This document shows, in pieces, positions 1 to 8,718 of a stretch of 64,000 nt of DNA; the first letter of the stretch is position 1, and every line of letters starts with the position of its first letter. The position numbers were made by a program, and so were the translations under genes. The notes beneath the pieces are model-generated. The model was not told where the DNA came from. It worked only from the letters and a program-made list of their open reading frames with translations, and searched no databases. Source of the stretch: Paradevosia sp036499825 (GTDB taxonomy: Bacteria; Pseudomonadota; Alphaproteobacteria; Rhizobiales; Devosiaceae); assembly GCA_036499825.1 (NCBI GenBank), contig DASYCZ010000027.1, positions 1 to 64,000 of the forward strand. Reading direction: 5' to 3'.

Positions 1-1
1 A

Positions 2-418
2 CAGGTGGTGCAGTCGATGGCCGCCGAAGCCGGCTTCGACATGAAGATCCGCGTCACCGAATTTGCGACCTCGCTGAAGCAGGCCGAGGCCGGCGACTTC
101 CAGGCCTATATGCTGGCATGGAGCGGCCGCATCGATCCCGACGGCAATTCCTACGTCTTCCTGCACAGCAGCGCGCCGCAGAACTACAGCGCCTGGGTCA
201 ATGCCGACGCCGACAAGGCACTGGACGACGCACGCCTAGTCACGGACATAGCCAAGCGCAATGAGATCTACGAGAGGCTGACCAAGCTCGAACTGAACGA
301 TGAGGCGATCCTCTATCTCTATCACCGCCGCATCATCATCGCGCACACCAACAAGCTCGAAGGCTACAAGCAGATGCCGGACGGGCTGGTGCGCGTGATC
401 GGACTGAAACTGAAGTAG
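2..418 (+). CDS. ABC substrate-binding protein, family 5, C-terminal fragment
   Basis: The frame is open from the window edge, so only about the last 138 residues of a periplasmic solute-binding protein are present. The tail, with an aromatic segment around 'AYMLAWSGRIDPDGNSY', a helical 'RNEIYERLTKLELNDEA' and a terminal 'LYHRRIIIAHTNKLEGY', is characteristic of the DppA/OppA/NikA family that delivers peptides, glutathione or other amino compounds to a membrane complex. Two matching permease genes follow after 25 bp, which supports the family call. Ligand specificity cannot be read from this end. The real start lies upstream of the window. Confidence 0.88.
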   Translation, partial: QVVQSMAAEAGFDMKIRVTEFATSLKQAEAGDFQAYMLAWSGRIDPDGNSYVFLHSSAPQNYSAWVNADADKALDDARLVTDIAKRNEIYERLTKLELNDEAILYLYHRRIIIAHTNKLEGYKQMPDGLVRVIGLKLK

Positions 419-443
419 GGGCAGCGCCGCGCGGGAAACGACC

Positions 444-1385
444 ATGCTGAACTTTCTCGCGCGCCGTATCGCCCAGTTGGTCCCGACGCTGTTCTTCGTC
501 TCGATCCTGATCTTCTCGCTTCAGCATCTGTTGCCCGGCGATCCCGCGCTCGTCATGGCCGGCGAAGAACGCGATCCCGCTGTCATCGAGCAGATCCGTC
601 ACCAGTACCGGCTCGATCAACCGATCCCCGTGCAATATGTCTATTGGGTCAAGGGCGTGTTGTCCGGCGACTTTGGCGAGTCCCTGCGCATCAAGGTGCC
701 GGTGCGCGAACTGATCGGGCAAAAACTGCCGGTGACGCTGCAGCTCGCCTCGATGGCGATCGTGATCGCTTTCCTGATCGGCATTCCCGCCGGCATCGTT
801 TCCGCGGTCAAGAAGGGCACGGCGTGGGACTACGGCGCCAATCTGTTCGCGCTGTGGGGCATCTCGACGCCCAATTTCTGGCTCGGCATCATGCTGATCT
901 TCCTGTTCTCGATCGAACTCGGCTGGCTGCCGGCCTCGGGCTATGTGCCGCTTTCGGAAAACTGGCGCGCCAGCCTCGCCTCCACCATCATGCCGGCCTT
1001 CGTGCTCGGCAACGCCATTGCCGCGATCCTGATGCGGCACACAAGAGCCGCGATGCTTCAGGTGCTGGAAAGCGACTATGTCCGCACCGCGCGCGCCAAG
1101 GGACTTTCGGAGCCGGTCGTCATCCTCAAGCATGCGTTGCGCAACGCGCTGACGCCGGTGATCACGCTGGGCGCGCTGGAATTCGGCGGGCTGTTGGGCG
1201 GCGCAGTGCTGACCGAGCAGATCTTCAACATTCCCGGCTTCGGCAAGCTGATCGTCGATGCCGTCTATAACCGTGATTATGCGGTGGTGCAGGGCGTCGT
1301 GCTGACGACGGCGCTGATCTATGTGGTGCTGAGCCTTCTGGCCGATATCGGCTATGTGCTCGCTAATCCGAGGCTTCGCGAATGA
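444..1385 (+). CDS. ABC transporter permease, DppB type
   Basis: This 313-residue inner-membrane permease has the DppB-family layout: one N-terminal membrane helix, the conserved periplasmic 'LPGDPALVMAGEE' segment with 'IRHQYRLDQPIPVQY', then five more hydrophobic segments. The EAA coupling loop that docks on the ATPase is visible as 'SDYVRTARAKGLSEPVV' near residues 211-227. A GGGAA site precedes the ATG. The stop overlaps the next permease start as ATGA, so the two are translationally coupled. No ATPase gene follows in this block; it either lies upstream of the window or is shared with another system. Confidence 0.93.
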   Translation: MLNFLARRIAQLVPTLFFVSILIFSLQHLLPGDPALVMAGEERDPAVIEQIRHQYRLDQPIPVQYVYWVKGVLSGDFGESLRIKVPVRELIGQKLPVTLQLASMAIVIAFLIGIPAGIVSAVKKGTAWDYGANLFALWGISTPNFWLGIMLIFLFSIELGWLPASGYVPLSENWRASLASTIMPAFVLGNAIAAILMRHTRAAMLQVLESDYVRTARAKGLSEPVVILKHALRNALTPVITLGALEFGGLLGGAVLTEQIFNIPGFGKLIVDAVYNRDYAVVQGVVLTTALIYVVLSLLADIGYVLANPRLRE

Positions 1386-2263
1386 CGATAGTCGAAGCGC
1401 AAGTGGAGGCGGTGCGGCCGCCTCGCGAGAACCGCGCCCTGCGCGTCTGGAAGCGGCTGCGCCGGCGTTCGGGCGCGGTGGTCGGCCTGACCTTCATCGT
1501 GCTGGTGATCCTTTTGGCGGTGTTCGCGCCATGGATCGCGCAATTCGATCCGATCAAGCAGGACTATGCGGCCATCCGCAAGGGTCCGTCCCTGCTGCAC
1601 TGGTTCGGCACGGATGAGCTGGGTCGCGATATCTTTGCGCGCATCGCCTTCGGAGCGCGCGCCTCGATGCTGGCGGGCCTGATTTCGGTGAGCATCGCGC
1701 TGATCATCGGCGTGCCGCTCGGTCTTGCGGCCGGCTATCTCGGGCACTGGACCGACGTCGTCATCAGCCGCATCGTCGATGCCATGCTGGCCATTCCGTT
1801 CCTCATTCTCGCCATCGCGCTGGCGGCGTTCCTGGGGCCGAGCCTCGTCAACGCCATGATCGCCATCGGCATCACGGCGACGCCGCTGTTCGTACGGCTG
1901 ACGCGCGGCCAGGTCATCGGCGTCAAGTCGGAAGACTATGTGGAAGCGGCGCGCTCGCTGGGCAATCCGCATGTGCGCGTGGCATTCCGGCATATCCTGC
2001 CGAACGTGCTGCCCGCGCTGATCGTGCAGGCGACGCTGACGCTGGCCTCTGCGATCACCTCGGAAGCCAGCCTTTCCTTCCTCGGCCTCGGCCAGCAACC
2101 GCCCTCCCCGTCCTGGGGGTCGATGCTGAACACCGCGCAGCGCTCGCTCACCAACGCGCCGTGGATCGCGGTGTGGCCGGGCATGATGATCTTCCTCACG
2201 GTCCTCAGCTTCAACCTTTTGGGCGACGGGTTGCGCGACGCACTCGACCCCCGCAGCCGCTAG
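1382..2263 (+). CDS. ABC transporter permease, DppC type
   Basis: This 293-residue partner of the preceding permease has the DppC-type N-terminus (cytoplasmic stretch, one helix, then 'HWFGTDELGRDIFARIAFGA'), several further helices and an EAA loop 'EDYVEAARSLGNPHVRVAF' near residues 182-200. It ends in the typical 'GDGLRDALDPRSR'. It starts inside the stop of the upstream permease (ATGA). An FAD oxidoreductase and two gamma-glutamyltransferase-family genes follow in the same direction, so the importer probably supplies their substrate. Confidence 0.93.
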   Translation: MTIVEAQVEAVRPPRENRALRVWKRLRRRSGAVVGLTFIVLVILLAVFAPWIAQFDPIKQDYAAIRKGPSLLHWFGTDELGRDIFARIAFGARASMLAGLISVSIALIIGVPLGLAAGYLGHWTDVVISRIVDAMLAIPFLILAIALAAFLGPSLVNAMIAIGITATPLFVRLTRGQVIGVKSEDYVEAARSLGNPHVRVAFRHILPNVLPALIVQATLTLASAITSEASLSFLGLGQQPPSPSWGSMLNTAQRSLTNAPWIAVWPGMMIFLTVLSFNLLGDGLRDALDPRSR

Positions 2264-2289
2264 TTTCAACGTCAAGAAAGACTAATCCC

Positions 2290-3387
2290 ATGCGCATCAT
2301 CGTCGTCGGAGCCGGCATCCTGGGCTCGAGTGTCGCCTATCACCTGTCGCGCGAAGGCGTCGACGTGACGGTGATCGACGAGAAGCACGAGGGCAAGGCC
2401 ACCATGGCGGGCGCCGGCATCGTCTGCCCCTGGGCGACGAAGGTCGAGGATCCGGATTTTTACCGCTTCTATGCGGCGGGCGGCGCTTACTACCGCAAGC
2501 TCGTGGCCGGCCTTGCCGAGAGTGGCGAGACCGATTTCGGCTACCGTCAGGTGGGCACGCTAGTGCTGGCCGAGAGCGAGGACGAACTCGCGAGCGTCGA
2601 GAAACGCATGACGCCGCGCGTGGCGGCAGCGCCGGAAGCCGGCACCATCAAGCGGATGACCGGCAAGGAAGCGCAGGCGCTGTTTCCGCCGCTGCGCGAT
2701 GATCTGTTCGCCATTCACGTCCCGGGCGGCGCCCGCGTCGAGGCCCGCGCCATCGCCGCCGCGATGCTGCGGGTTGCCGAAGCCAATGGCGCCAAGGTGA
2801 AGAACGGCCATGTCGAACTGCAAAAGCAGGGCGACCGCGTCACCGCGGTTTTTGACGGCGAGAAGCTGGAAGCCGACCTGGTGGTTGTCACCGCCGGCGC
2901 CTGGGCCAACGAGATCCTGACCAAGGTCGGGGCCATCATCCCGGTGCAGCCGCAGAAGGGCCAGATCGTCCATATCCGCGTGCCGCAGGCGACCAAGGAT
3001 TGGCCGGTGCTGCTGCCGCAGGGTCCGCACTACATGCTGGCATTCGATGACAACCGCGTCGTGGCGGGCGCCACCCGCGAGACCGGCAAGGGCTTCGACT
3101 ACCGCGTCACCCCCGGCGGCCTGCAGGAAGTGCTGAACTTCGCGCTCAGCCTCGCGCCGGGCCTTGCCGATGCCACCATGATCGAGACCCGCGTCGGTTT
3201 CCGGCCGGCGACCGATGGCGTCAAGCCGATGCTCGGCACGATTTCCGGCCTCGACGGCGTGCTGATCGGCAACGGCCTGGGCGCCGGCGGCCTGACCATG
3301 GGGCCGTTGGCCGGACGCCTGCTGGCGCAAAAGGCGCTGGGACAGACGACCGACCTCGATCTCGCCAACTACGCTATTCCGGCCTGA
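2290..3387 (+). CDS. FAD-dependent amino acid oxidoreductase (DAO family)
   Basis: This is a 365-residue flavoprotein of the D-amino acid oxidase/glycine oxidase/DadA fold. The N-terminal dinucleotide-binding motif 'VVGAGILGSSVAYHLS' lies at residues 4-19 and a closing FAD segment 'GNGLGAGGLTMGPLAGR' near the C-terminus. The family oxidises secondary or D-amino acids to imino acids. I start it at ATG 2290 because the longer open frame (from 2161) overlaps the permease gene and adds no family sequence. It lies between a peptide-type importer and gamma-glutamyltransferases, with a RidA imine hydrolase at the end of the unit. Substrate unknown; glycine/sarcosine oxidase or D-amino acid dehydrogenase activity are alternatives. 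Confidence 0.88.
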   Translation: MRIIVVGAGILGSSVAYHLSREGVDVTVIDEKHEGKATMAGAGIVCPWATKVEDPDFYRFYAAGGAYYRKLVAGLAESGETDFGYRQVGTLVLAESEDELASVEKRMTPRVAAAPEAGTIKRMTGKEAQALFPPLRDDLFAIHVPGGARVEARAIAAAMLRVAEANGAKVKNGHVELQKQGDRVTAVFDGEKLEADLVVVTAGAWANEILTKVGAIIPVQPQKGQIVHIRVPQATKDWPVLLPQGPHYMLAFDDNRVVAGATRETGKGFDYRVTPGGLQEVLNFALSLAPGLADATMIETRVGFRPATDGVKPMLGTISGLDGVLIGNGLGAGGLTMGPLAGRLLAQKALGQTTDLDLANYAIPA

Positions 3388-3408
3388 CGGCCCCTCGGGA
3401 GGATAGAC

Positions 3409-5124
3409 ATGAACGCCCCGCATCGCGCCCGCATCGTCGGGACCAAACATATGGCTGCAGCCGGCCACTACCTCGCAGCGCAGACGGCGCTACAGATTCT
3501 CGAGGCGGGCGGTAACGCCATCGACGCCGGTGTCGCCGGTGGCATCACGCTCGGCATCGTGCAGAGCGAATATGTGGGCTTCGGCGGCGTGGCGCCGCTG
3601 ATGATCTACTGGGCCGAGACCGATGAGGTGATCTCTATCAGCGGCCTGGGCACCTGGCCCAAGCTGACCGATGTGTCGGTGTTCAACGAACAGTATAATG
3701 GGCGTTTCCCGCAGGGCTTGCTGCGCTGCATCGTGCCGGCGGCGCCCGATAGCTGGATCACCGCACTCGAGCGCTACGGCACCATGTCCTATGGCGACTG
3801 CGCGGCGGCGGCACTGGCCTTCGCCCGCGATGGTTTCGTCATGCCGTCGCTGATGTCCGAGATCATCGAGGGCTATGAGGACGACTACCGGCGCTGGCCG
3901 CAGAACGCCGAGATCTACCTGCCGGGCGGCAAGCTGCCCAAGACCGGCGATATCTTCGTCCAGAAGGACCTCGCCAGCACGATCAGCTACATGATCGAGG
4001 AAGAAAAGGCGGCGGCGGCCCGCGGCGGGCGCAAGGCCGGCCTCCAGGCGGCGCGCAACGCGTTCTATAAGGGCGACATCGCCAAGGCGATCGATACCTA
4101 CAACCGCGAGAACGGCGGCTGGATGCGTTACGAGGACCTGGCGGAATTCCACAGCGAGGTGGAAAAGCCGCTGTCGGTGAACTATGGCGGAGCCGATATC
4201 TTCACCTGCGGGCCGTGGTGCCAGGGGCCGTTGCTCGGGCAGACCATGGCGATGCTCGATGGTATCGACGTGAAGGCCATGGGCCACAACAGCCCGGCCT
4301 ATATCCACCATCTGGTCGAGACGCTGAAGCTCGCTTATGGCGACCGGCATGCGCTTTATGGCGACCCCAATTTCGTCGACGTGCCGCTCAAGACGCTGCT
4401 GAGCACCGAATATGCCCAGAAGCGCCGCGAGCTGATCGATGAGCACAGGGCTCATCCGGGCATGCCCGAAGCCGGGCTGCCTTCGAACTGGGGCCGTGAC
4501 CCGATCCGGAAGCCGGATGTGGAGAAGGATCCGGGCCAGCTCGATACGTCGTATGTGTGCGCCGTCGACCGGCATGGCAACGCTTTTTCAGCGACGCCGA
4601 GCGACGGCTCGACCGGTGCCCCGATCATTCCGGGCCTGGGCTTCGTGCCGTCGGCGCGTGGCGTACAGTCCTATACCGATCCCCTGGCTCCGGCCGTCGC
4701 CGGCCCCGGACGCCGGCCACGCCTGACCCCCGGCCCGGCCTTCGCGCGCAAGAAGGGCGAGTGGATCATGCCGTTCGGCTCGCCCGGCAACGATGTGCAG
4801 CCGCAGGCCATGCTCCAGGTGTTCCTCAATATCCATGTGTTCGGGATGACGCCGCAGGACGCCATCGAGGCACCGCGTTTCGCGACGTTCTCCTATCCGC
4901 GCTCATCCTCGCCGCATCCGTTCGACCCGGGTCTGCTGAAGCTCGAAAAGCGCATTCCCGCGGAGACCCGCGAGGCGTTGCGCGCCCTGGGCCATGACGC
5001 CAAGGACTGGCCGGAATGGGACTACGCCGCCGGCGGGGTCTGCACGATCATCAGGAACGAAGAAACCGGCACGATGGAAGGCGGTTACGATCCGCGCCGT
5101 CCGGCCGCAGTCGCAGGATGGTAA
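3409..5124 (+). CDS. Gamma-glutamyltransferase family protein (first paralogue)
   Basis: This 571-residue N-terminal nucleophile hydrolase of the GGT family should transfer or hydrolyse gamma-glutamyl (or similar acyl) groups after self-cleavage. The N-terminal segment 'LAAQTALQILEAGGNAIDAG' is the classic GGT opening. The processing site is best placed at Thr380 in 'LDTSYVCAVDRHGNAFSAT', which matches the T-x-x-x-x-V-D-x-x-G-N-A pattern. There is no signal peptide, unlike periplasmic GGT of E. coli, so it probably acts in the cytoplasm on imported substrate. A GGGAGG site precedes the ATG. A second, divergent paralogue follows 2 bp after the stop. A cephalosporin-acylase-like or hydrolase-only role is possible. 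Confidence 0.9.
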   Translation: MNAPHRARIVGTKHMAAAGHYLAAQTALQILEAGGNAIDAGVAGGITLGIVQSEYVGFGGVAPLMIYWAETDEVISISGLGTWPKLTDVSVFNEQYNGRFPQGLLRCIVPAAPDSWITALERYGTMSYGDCAAAALAFARDGFVMPSLMSEIIEGYEDDYRRWPQNAEIYLPGGKLPKTGDIFVQKDLASTISYMIEEEKAAAARGGRKAGLQAARNAFYKGDIAKAIDTYNRENGGWMRYEDLAEFHSEVEKPLSVNYGGADIFTCGPWCQGPLLGQTMAMLDGIDVKAMGHNSPAYIHHLVETLKLAYGDRHALYGDPNFVDVPLKTLLSTEYAQKRRELIDEHRAHPGMPEAGLPSNWGRDPIRKPDVEKDPGQLDTSYVCAVDRHGNAFSATPSDGSTGAPIIPGLGFVPSARGVQSYTDPLAPAVAGPGRRPRLTPGPAFARKKGEWIMPFGSPGNDVQPQAMLQVFLNIHVFGMTPQDAIEAPRFATFSYPRSSSPHPFDPGLLKLEKRIPAETREALRALGHDAKDWPEWDYAAGGVCTIIRNEETGTMEGGYDPRRPAAVAGW

Positions 5125-5126
5125 GC

Positions 5127-6722
5127 ATGAACGCGCCGTTTTCGTATTCGCCCCGCTATGCGGTGGAGCGTGTGCCGGTCTTTGCCCGCAATGTCGTGGC
5201 GGCGTCGCAGCCTCTGGCGGCGCAGGCTGGCCTGAGGATGCTGCTGAAGGGCGGCAATGCGGTGGATGCCGCCATCGCGACGGCCATGACGCTGACCGTG
5301 GTCGAGCCGACCGGCAACGGCGTGGGCAGCGATGCCTTCGCCATCGTCTGGGACGGCAAGCAGTTGCACGGCCTCAACGCCTCGGGCCGCTCGCCATCAG
5401 GCTGGACGCCGGAGCGCTTTGCGGGCCTCAAGAAGATGCCGCAGCGCGGCTGGGACAGCGTGACGGTGCCGGGTGCGGTATCGGCCTGGGCCAACCTGTC
5501 GCAGAAGTTCGGCAAGCTGCCATTCGAGACGCTGGCGGAGCCGGCGATCGAATATGCCCGCAACGGTTTCGCGGTGACGCCCTATATCGGCACGCTGTGG
5601 AAGAATGGCGGGCCGGCGTTGAAGGACCAGCCCGGTTTTGCCGAGCATTTCCTGCGTGACGACCGGGCACCGGAAATCGGCGAACTGTTCAAGAACCCGA
5701 ACCTGGCGGCCACGCTGGAAGAAATCGCGGCGACCAAGGGCGAAAGCCTCTATCGCGGCCGCCTCGCCGAGAAGATCGCGGCTTTCGCGGCCCAGCACAA
5801 GGCGGCGCTCAACGGCGACGACCTAGCGGCGCACCAGCCGGATTGGTCGGGCACGATCTCGACCAGCTTCCGCGGCCGTGAACTGCACGAAATCCCGCCC
5901 AATGGGCAAGGCATCGCGGCGCTGATGGCGCTGGGCATGCTGGAGCACACCGATATCGACGCGCTGCCGGTGGACAGCGTCGCCTCACTGCACCTGCAGA
6001 TCGAGGCGATGAAGCTCGCCTTCGCCGACGTGGAACGCTTCGTCAGCGATCTCGACACCATGACGGTGAGCACCGATGCGCTGCTGAACCCCGATTACCT
6101 CGCCGGCCGCGCGCGGCTGATCGACCGCAACGTGGCGGGCGATCCCGGCGCCGGTGCGCCGACGCATGGCGGCACGGTCTATCTCACCACCGCGGACGCC
6201 TCGGGCATGATGGTGTCCTATATCCAGTCCAATTATGCGGGCTTCGGTTCAGGCGTGGTGATTCCGGGCACCGGTATTCACCTCCAGAACCGCGGCTACG
6301 GCTTTACGCTGGAAGCCGGCCACCCCAACCAGGTGGCGCCGCGCAAGCGTCCGTTCCACACCATCATCCCGGGTTTCCTGATGCGCGATGGCGCGCCGCT
6401 GATGAGTTTCGGCGTGATGGGCGGGCCGATGCAGGCGCAGGGGCATGTGCAGATGGTGCTCAGGACCCAGGTTTACGGGCAGGATCCGCAGACGGCGAGC
6501 GATGCGCCGCGCTGGCGCTTCAATTCCGGCCGCAGCGTGGCGGTGGAATGGTCGATGCCGGATGCGATTGTTGCCGGCCTCACGGCGCTCGGCCACCAGG
6601 TGACGCGCGAGACACAGGACGGCGTCTTCGGTTTTGGCGGCGCCCAGCTTATTCACCGGCTCGGGGACGGCTATGTGGCCGGCTCCGACCACCGCAAGGA
6701 CGGCCTGGCCGTCGGTTTCTAG
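5127..6722 (+). CDS. Gamma-glutamyltransferase family protein (second paralogue)
   Basis: The second GGT-family protein has 531 residues. It opens with 'AAQAGLRMLLKGGNAVDAAI' and 'VEPTGNGVGSDAFAI'. The probable autocleavage Thr is residue 350 in 'THGGTVYLTTADASGMMVSY', followed by 'GFGSGVVIPGTGIHLQNRG', the usual substrate-loop region. It lacks a signal peptide. I use ATG 5127, 2 bp after the stop of the first paralogue; ATG 5118 in the same frame would overlap that gene. The two copies differ clearly around the catalytic site, so they are not a recent duplication and probably have distinct substrates or act in sequence. Confidence 0.9.
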   Translation: MNAPFSYSPRYAVERVPVFARNVVAASQPLAAQAGLRMLLKGGNAVDAAIATAMTLTVVEPTGNGVGSDAFAIVWDGKQLHGLNASGRSPSGWTPERFAGLKKMPQRGWDSVTVPGAVSAWANLSQKFGKLPFETLAEPAIEYARNGFAVTPYIGTLWKNGGPALKDQPGFAEHFLRDDRAPEIGELFKNPNLAATLEEIAATKGESLYRGRLAEKIAAFAAQHKAALNGDDLAAHQPDWSGTISTSFRGRELHEIPPNGQGIAALMALGMLEHTDIDALPVDSVASLHLQIEAMKLAFADVERFVSDLDTMTVSTDALLNPDYLAGRARLIDRNVAGDPGAGAPTHGGTVYLTTADASGMMVSYIQSNYAGFGSGVVIPGTGIHLQNRGYGFTLEAGHPNQVAPRKRPFHTIIPGFLMRDGAPLMSFGVMGGPMQAQGHVQMVLRTQVYGQDPQTASDAPRWRFNSGRSVAVEWSMPDAIVAGLTALGHQVTRETQDGVFGFGGAQLIHRLGDGYVAGSDHRKDGLAVGF

Positions 6723-6740
6723 ATCTAACTGGAGAACAAA

Positions 6741-7088
6741 ATGATCGAGCGCATCAAGAAGGGCAAAACCCTGCACGCCCTGGTGGTCCACAATGGCGTG
6801 GTCTACACGGCAGGCCTGGGCGCCGACGACATCACCCTCGACATGGAAGGGCAGACGCGGCAGATCTGCGCCAAGATAGACACCCTGCTGGCAAGCGCCG
6901 GCAGCGACAAGACCAAGCTGATCCGCGCCCAGATCTTCGTGACCGACATGAAGAAGAAACCGGAAATGGACAAGGCCTGGCTGGAATGGCTGGCCAGCGA
7001 TGACCTGCCGGGCCGCGCCACCATCGGCGTTGCCGACCTCGGCGAGCCGCAGCGGCTGATCGAAGTCGTCATCACCGCGGCGCAGTAA
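6741..7088 (+). CDS. RidA/YjgF family enamine/imine deaminase
   Basis: This 115-residue protein has the RidA fold. Hallmarks are 'NGVVYTAGLG' near residue 20, 'QICAKIDTLLASAGSDKTKL' in the middle, and 'LPGRATIGVADL' with the conserved arginine that binds the substrate carboxylate. RidA proteins are small cytosolic trimers that hydrolyse reactive 2-imino or enamine acids to 2-oxo acids and ammonia. It is the last gene of the unit that contains an amino acid oxidase, whose product would be an imino acid, so it probably finishes or detoxifies that step. GGAGAA precedes the ATG, and a hairpin with a T-rich tail follows. Confidence 0.9.
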   Translation: MIERIKKGKTLHALVVHNGVVYTAGLGADDITLDMEGQTRQICAKIDTLLASAGSDKTKLIRAQIFVTDMKKKPEMDKAWLEWLASDDLPGRATIGVADLGEPQRLIEVVITAAQ

Positions 7089-7095
7089 GTTTTAG

Positions 7096-7131
7096 GGACG
7101 CGTGCCGGCAAGGTGCGCGTCCTTCTTCTTT
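7096..7131 (+). terminator. Probable Rho-independent terminator after ridA
   Basis: Seven Watson-Crick pairs (GGACGCG with CGCGTCC) are extended by two wobble and two G-C pairs around a GGCAA loop, and the stem is followed directly by TTCTTCTTT. It lies 8 bp after the ridA stop and would end the transporter-oxidase-GGT transcript. Confidence 0.7.
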
Positions 7132-7467
7132 GCCGGAGCGTCGACCAGGTCCGCAGACGGCTTTCCCGAAATCGCTTGGCCCTCCCCCTGCCCCACCAGC
7201 CATGACGGCTATTCGTGGACAGGGCGAAATTGTCCTTGCCCAGCATATAAGCACGCAGCCAAATATCGGGCAGATAGTAGGCAGTTCTGCGCTTCAGCCG
7301 CGGAGATGAAGCGATTTGCGCGGCATTTGCCATCGGATAAACAGCGGGAAATTGCCCGGAAAAGACGAACTTTTCGGCCTTGCCTAATTCAGCTTGTGTA
7401 ACATCGACCTTGCTTTAATTCACTAAAAATCATATGTCTTCGTTATATCGGTTCATCCATTCATCAA
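7132..7467. promoter_or_regulatory. 336 bp intergenic region upstream of the ROK regulator
   Basis: I find no convincing gene here; the short open frames lack ribosome binding sites or family sequence. The last 80 bp are clearly AT-rich against the surroundings, as expected for the promoter of the ROK gene. A 14 bp element at 7414-7427 (TTTAATTCACTAAA) has TTTA/TAAA ends like operators described for ROK-family XylR/NagC regulators, which would fit autoregulation, but the match is short and tentative. Confidence 0.4.
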
Positions 7468-8643
7468 ATGGGCAGTTCTTTGCTTACCCCCTCCAAGCGC
7501 GCGATCCTAGAGACGTTGATCGACCGCGGACCGCAGAGCCGGGCAGCAATTGCTGAAATTATAGGCCTTAGCCGCGCTGCCCTGTCGGGGCTGAGCGGCG
7601 AGTTGATCGAGGCGGGAATTCTGCGCGAGGCCGAGGTGAGCCGCGACGCGAGTCGGCTCGGGCGGCCGTCGATCCTGCTCGAACTCAATGCCAGCCATGG
7701 CTATTTCGTCGGCGTCTCGATCGAGCAGATGAGCTGCCCGATGGTGCTGGCGGACCTGCATGGCAACGTCATCGCGCAACTGGCGCTGCCGGCTGCGCAT
7801 GAGCCGGAACAGTTCGCCAAGATCGTCGCCGCCGGCCTGCCCAAGCTGCTGGCCAAGAGCAAGGTGCGGCGGGACCAGTTGCTGGGTCTGAGCATCGCCC
7901 TGTCGGGCTTCGTGAACAACGAACAGGATACGTGCCTGCAATCGGCAGTGCTAGGCTGGCACGATGTGCCGCTGGCGCACATGGTGCAGGCACAGGCGCG
8001 CATTCCAACTTCGCTCGAAAACAATGCCAATGCGGCGGCGGTCGGCGAGAAGCTGTTCGGGCGCGGACGCGAATCCTCCAATTTCAGCGTCGTGACATTC
8101 GGCGAAAGCATTGGCTGCGCGCATTATTTCGACGGCAGGCTGTATCGCGGCCATGCGGGCGGCGCCGGCGAAATCGCCCACAGCACCATCGAGATCGACG
8201 GCGTCCCCTGCCGTTGCGGCAAGCGTGGCTGCCTCGATACCATCGCCTCGCGCCATGCGGTGATCGCGGCGGCGCGCCAGGCCGACCTGGTGGTGAATTC
8301 GCCGCAGGACGTCGAGGCCCTGGCCAAGACCGGGGATCCGTCGGCGATTCGTATCCTGCACCGGGCCGGCAATGCGCTTGGCCTCGCCATGTCGCACCTG
8401 ATTCAGCTGAATAATCCTGAGCGGATCGTCATCGCCTCGGTCAACAATACCATGGGAAGCCTGCTGCGCACGGTGACCAAACAGTCGATAGACGCCTATG
8501 TGCTGCCGCAACTGGGTTCGGTCACCGATATCCGTTTCGACGATGTCGATGAGATTTTCTGGGCCCGGGGCGCAGCGGCGATCGCCGCGCAGCGTTATCT
8601 GGTGGGAGCCAGCGCGCGGGGGCCGATCGAGGCAATCGCCTGA
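7468..8643 (+). CDS. ROK family transcriptional regulator
   Basis: This 391-residue protein has an N-terminal winged helix-turn-helix ('QSRAAIAEIIGLSRAALSGL', about residues 24-43) joined to a ROK sugar-kinase-like domain. The ROK zinc motif appears as 'CRCGKRGCLDT' and the sugar-binding segment as 'ENNANAAAVGEKLFG'. Members of this group (NagC, XylR, Mlc) bind sugars or amino sugars and repress catabolic operons. It reads in the same direction as cutC 75 bp downstream and is separated from the GGT unit by a terminator, so its targets could be either side. Effector unknown. Confidence 0.92.
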   Translation: MGSSLLTPSKRAILETLIDRGPQSRAAIAEIIGLSRAALSGLSGELIEAGILREAEVSRDASRLGRPSILLELNASHGYFVGVSIEQMSCPMVLADLHGNVIAQLALPAAHEPEQFAKIVAAGLPKLLAKSKVRRDQLLGLSIALSGFVNNEQDTCLQSAVLGWHDVPLAHMVQAQARIPTSLENNANAAAVGEKLFGRGRESSNFSVVTFGESIGCAHYFDGRLYRGHAGGAGEIAHSTIEIDGVPCRCGKRGCLDTIASRHAVIAAARQADLVVNSPQDVEALAKTGDPSAIRILHRAGNALGLAMSHLIQLNNPERIVIASVNNTMGSLLRTVTKQSIDAYVLPQLGSVTDIRFDDVDEIFWARGAAAIAAQRYLVGASARGPIEAIA

Positions 8644-8718
8644 GGCCATTTCGGGCCCGAGGATGAAATATCCGCTGCCGCCCGGCCATGGGCGTGGCGG
8701 CAAAATGGAGAATTGAGC

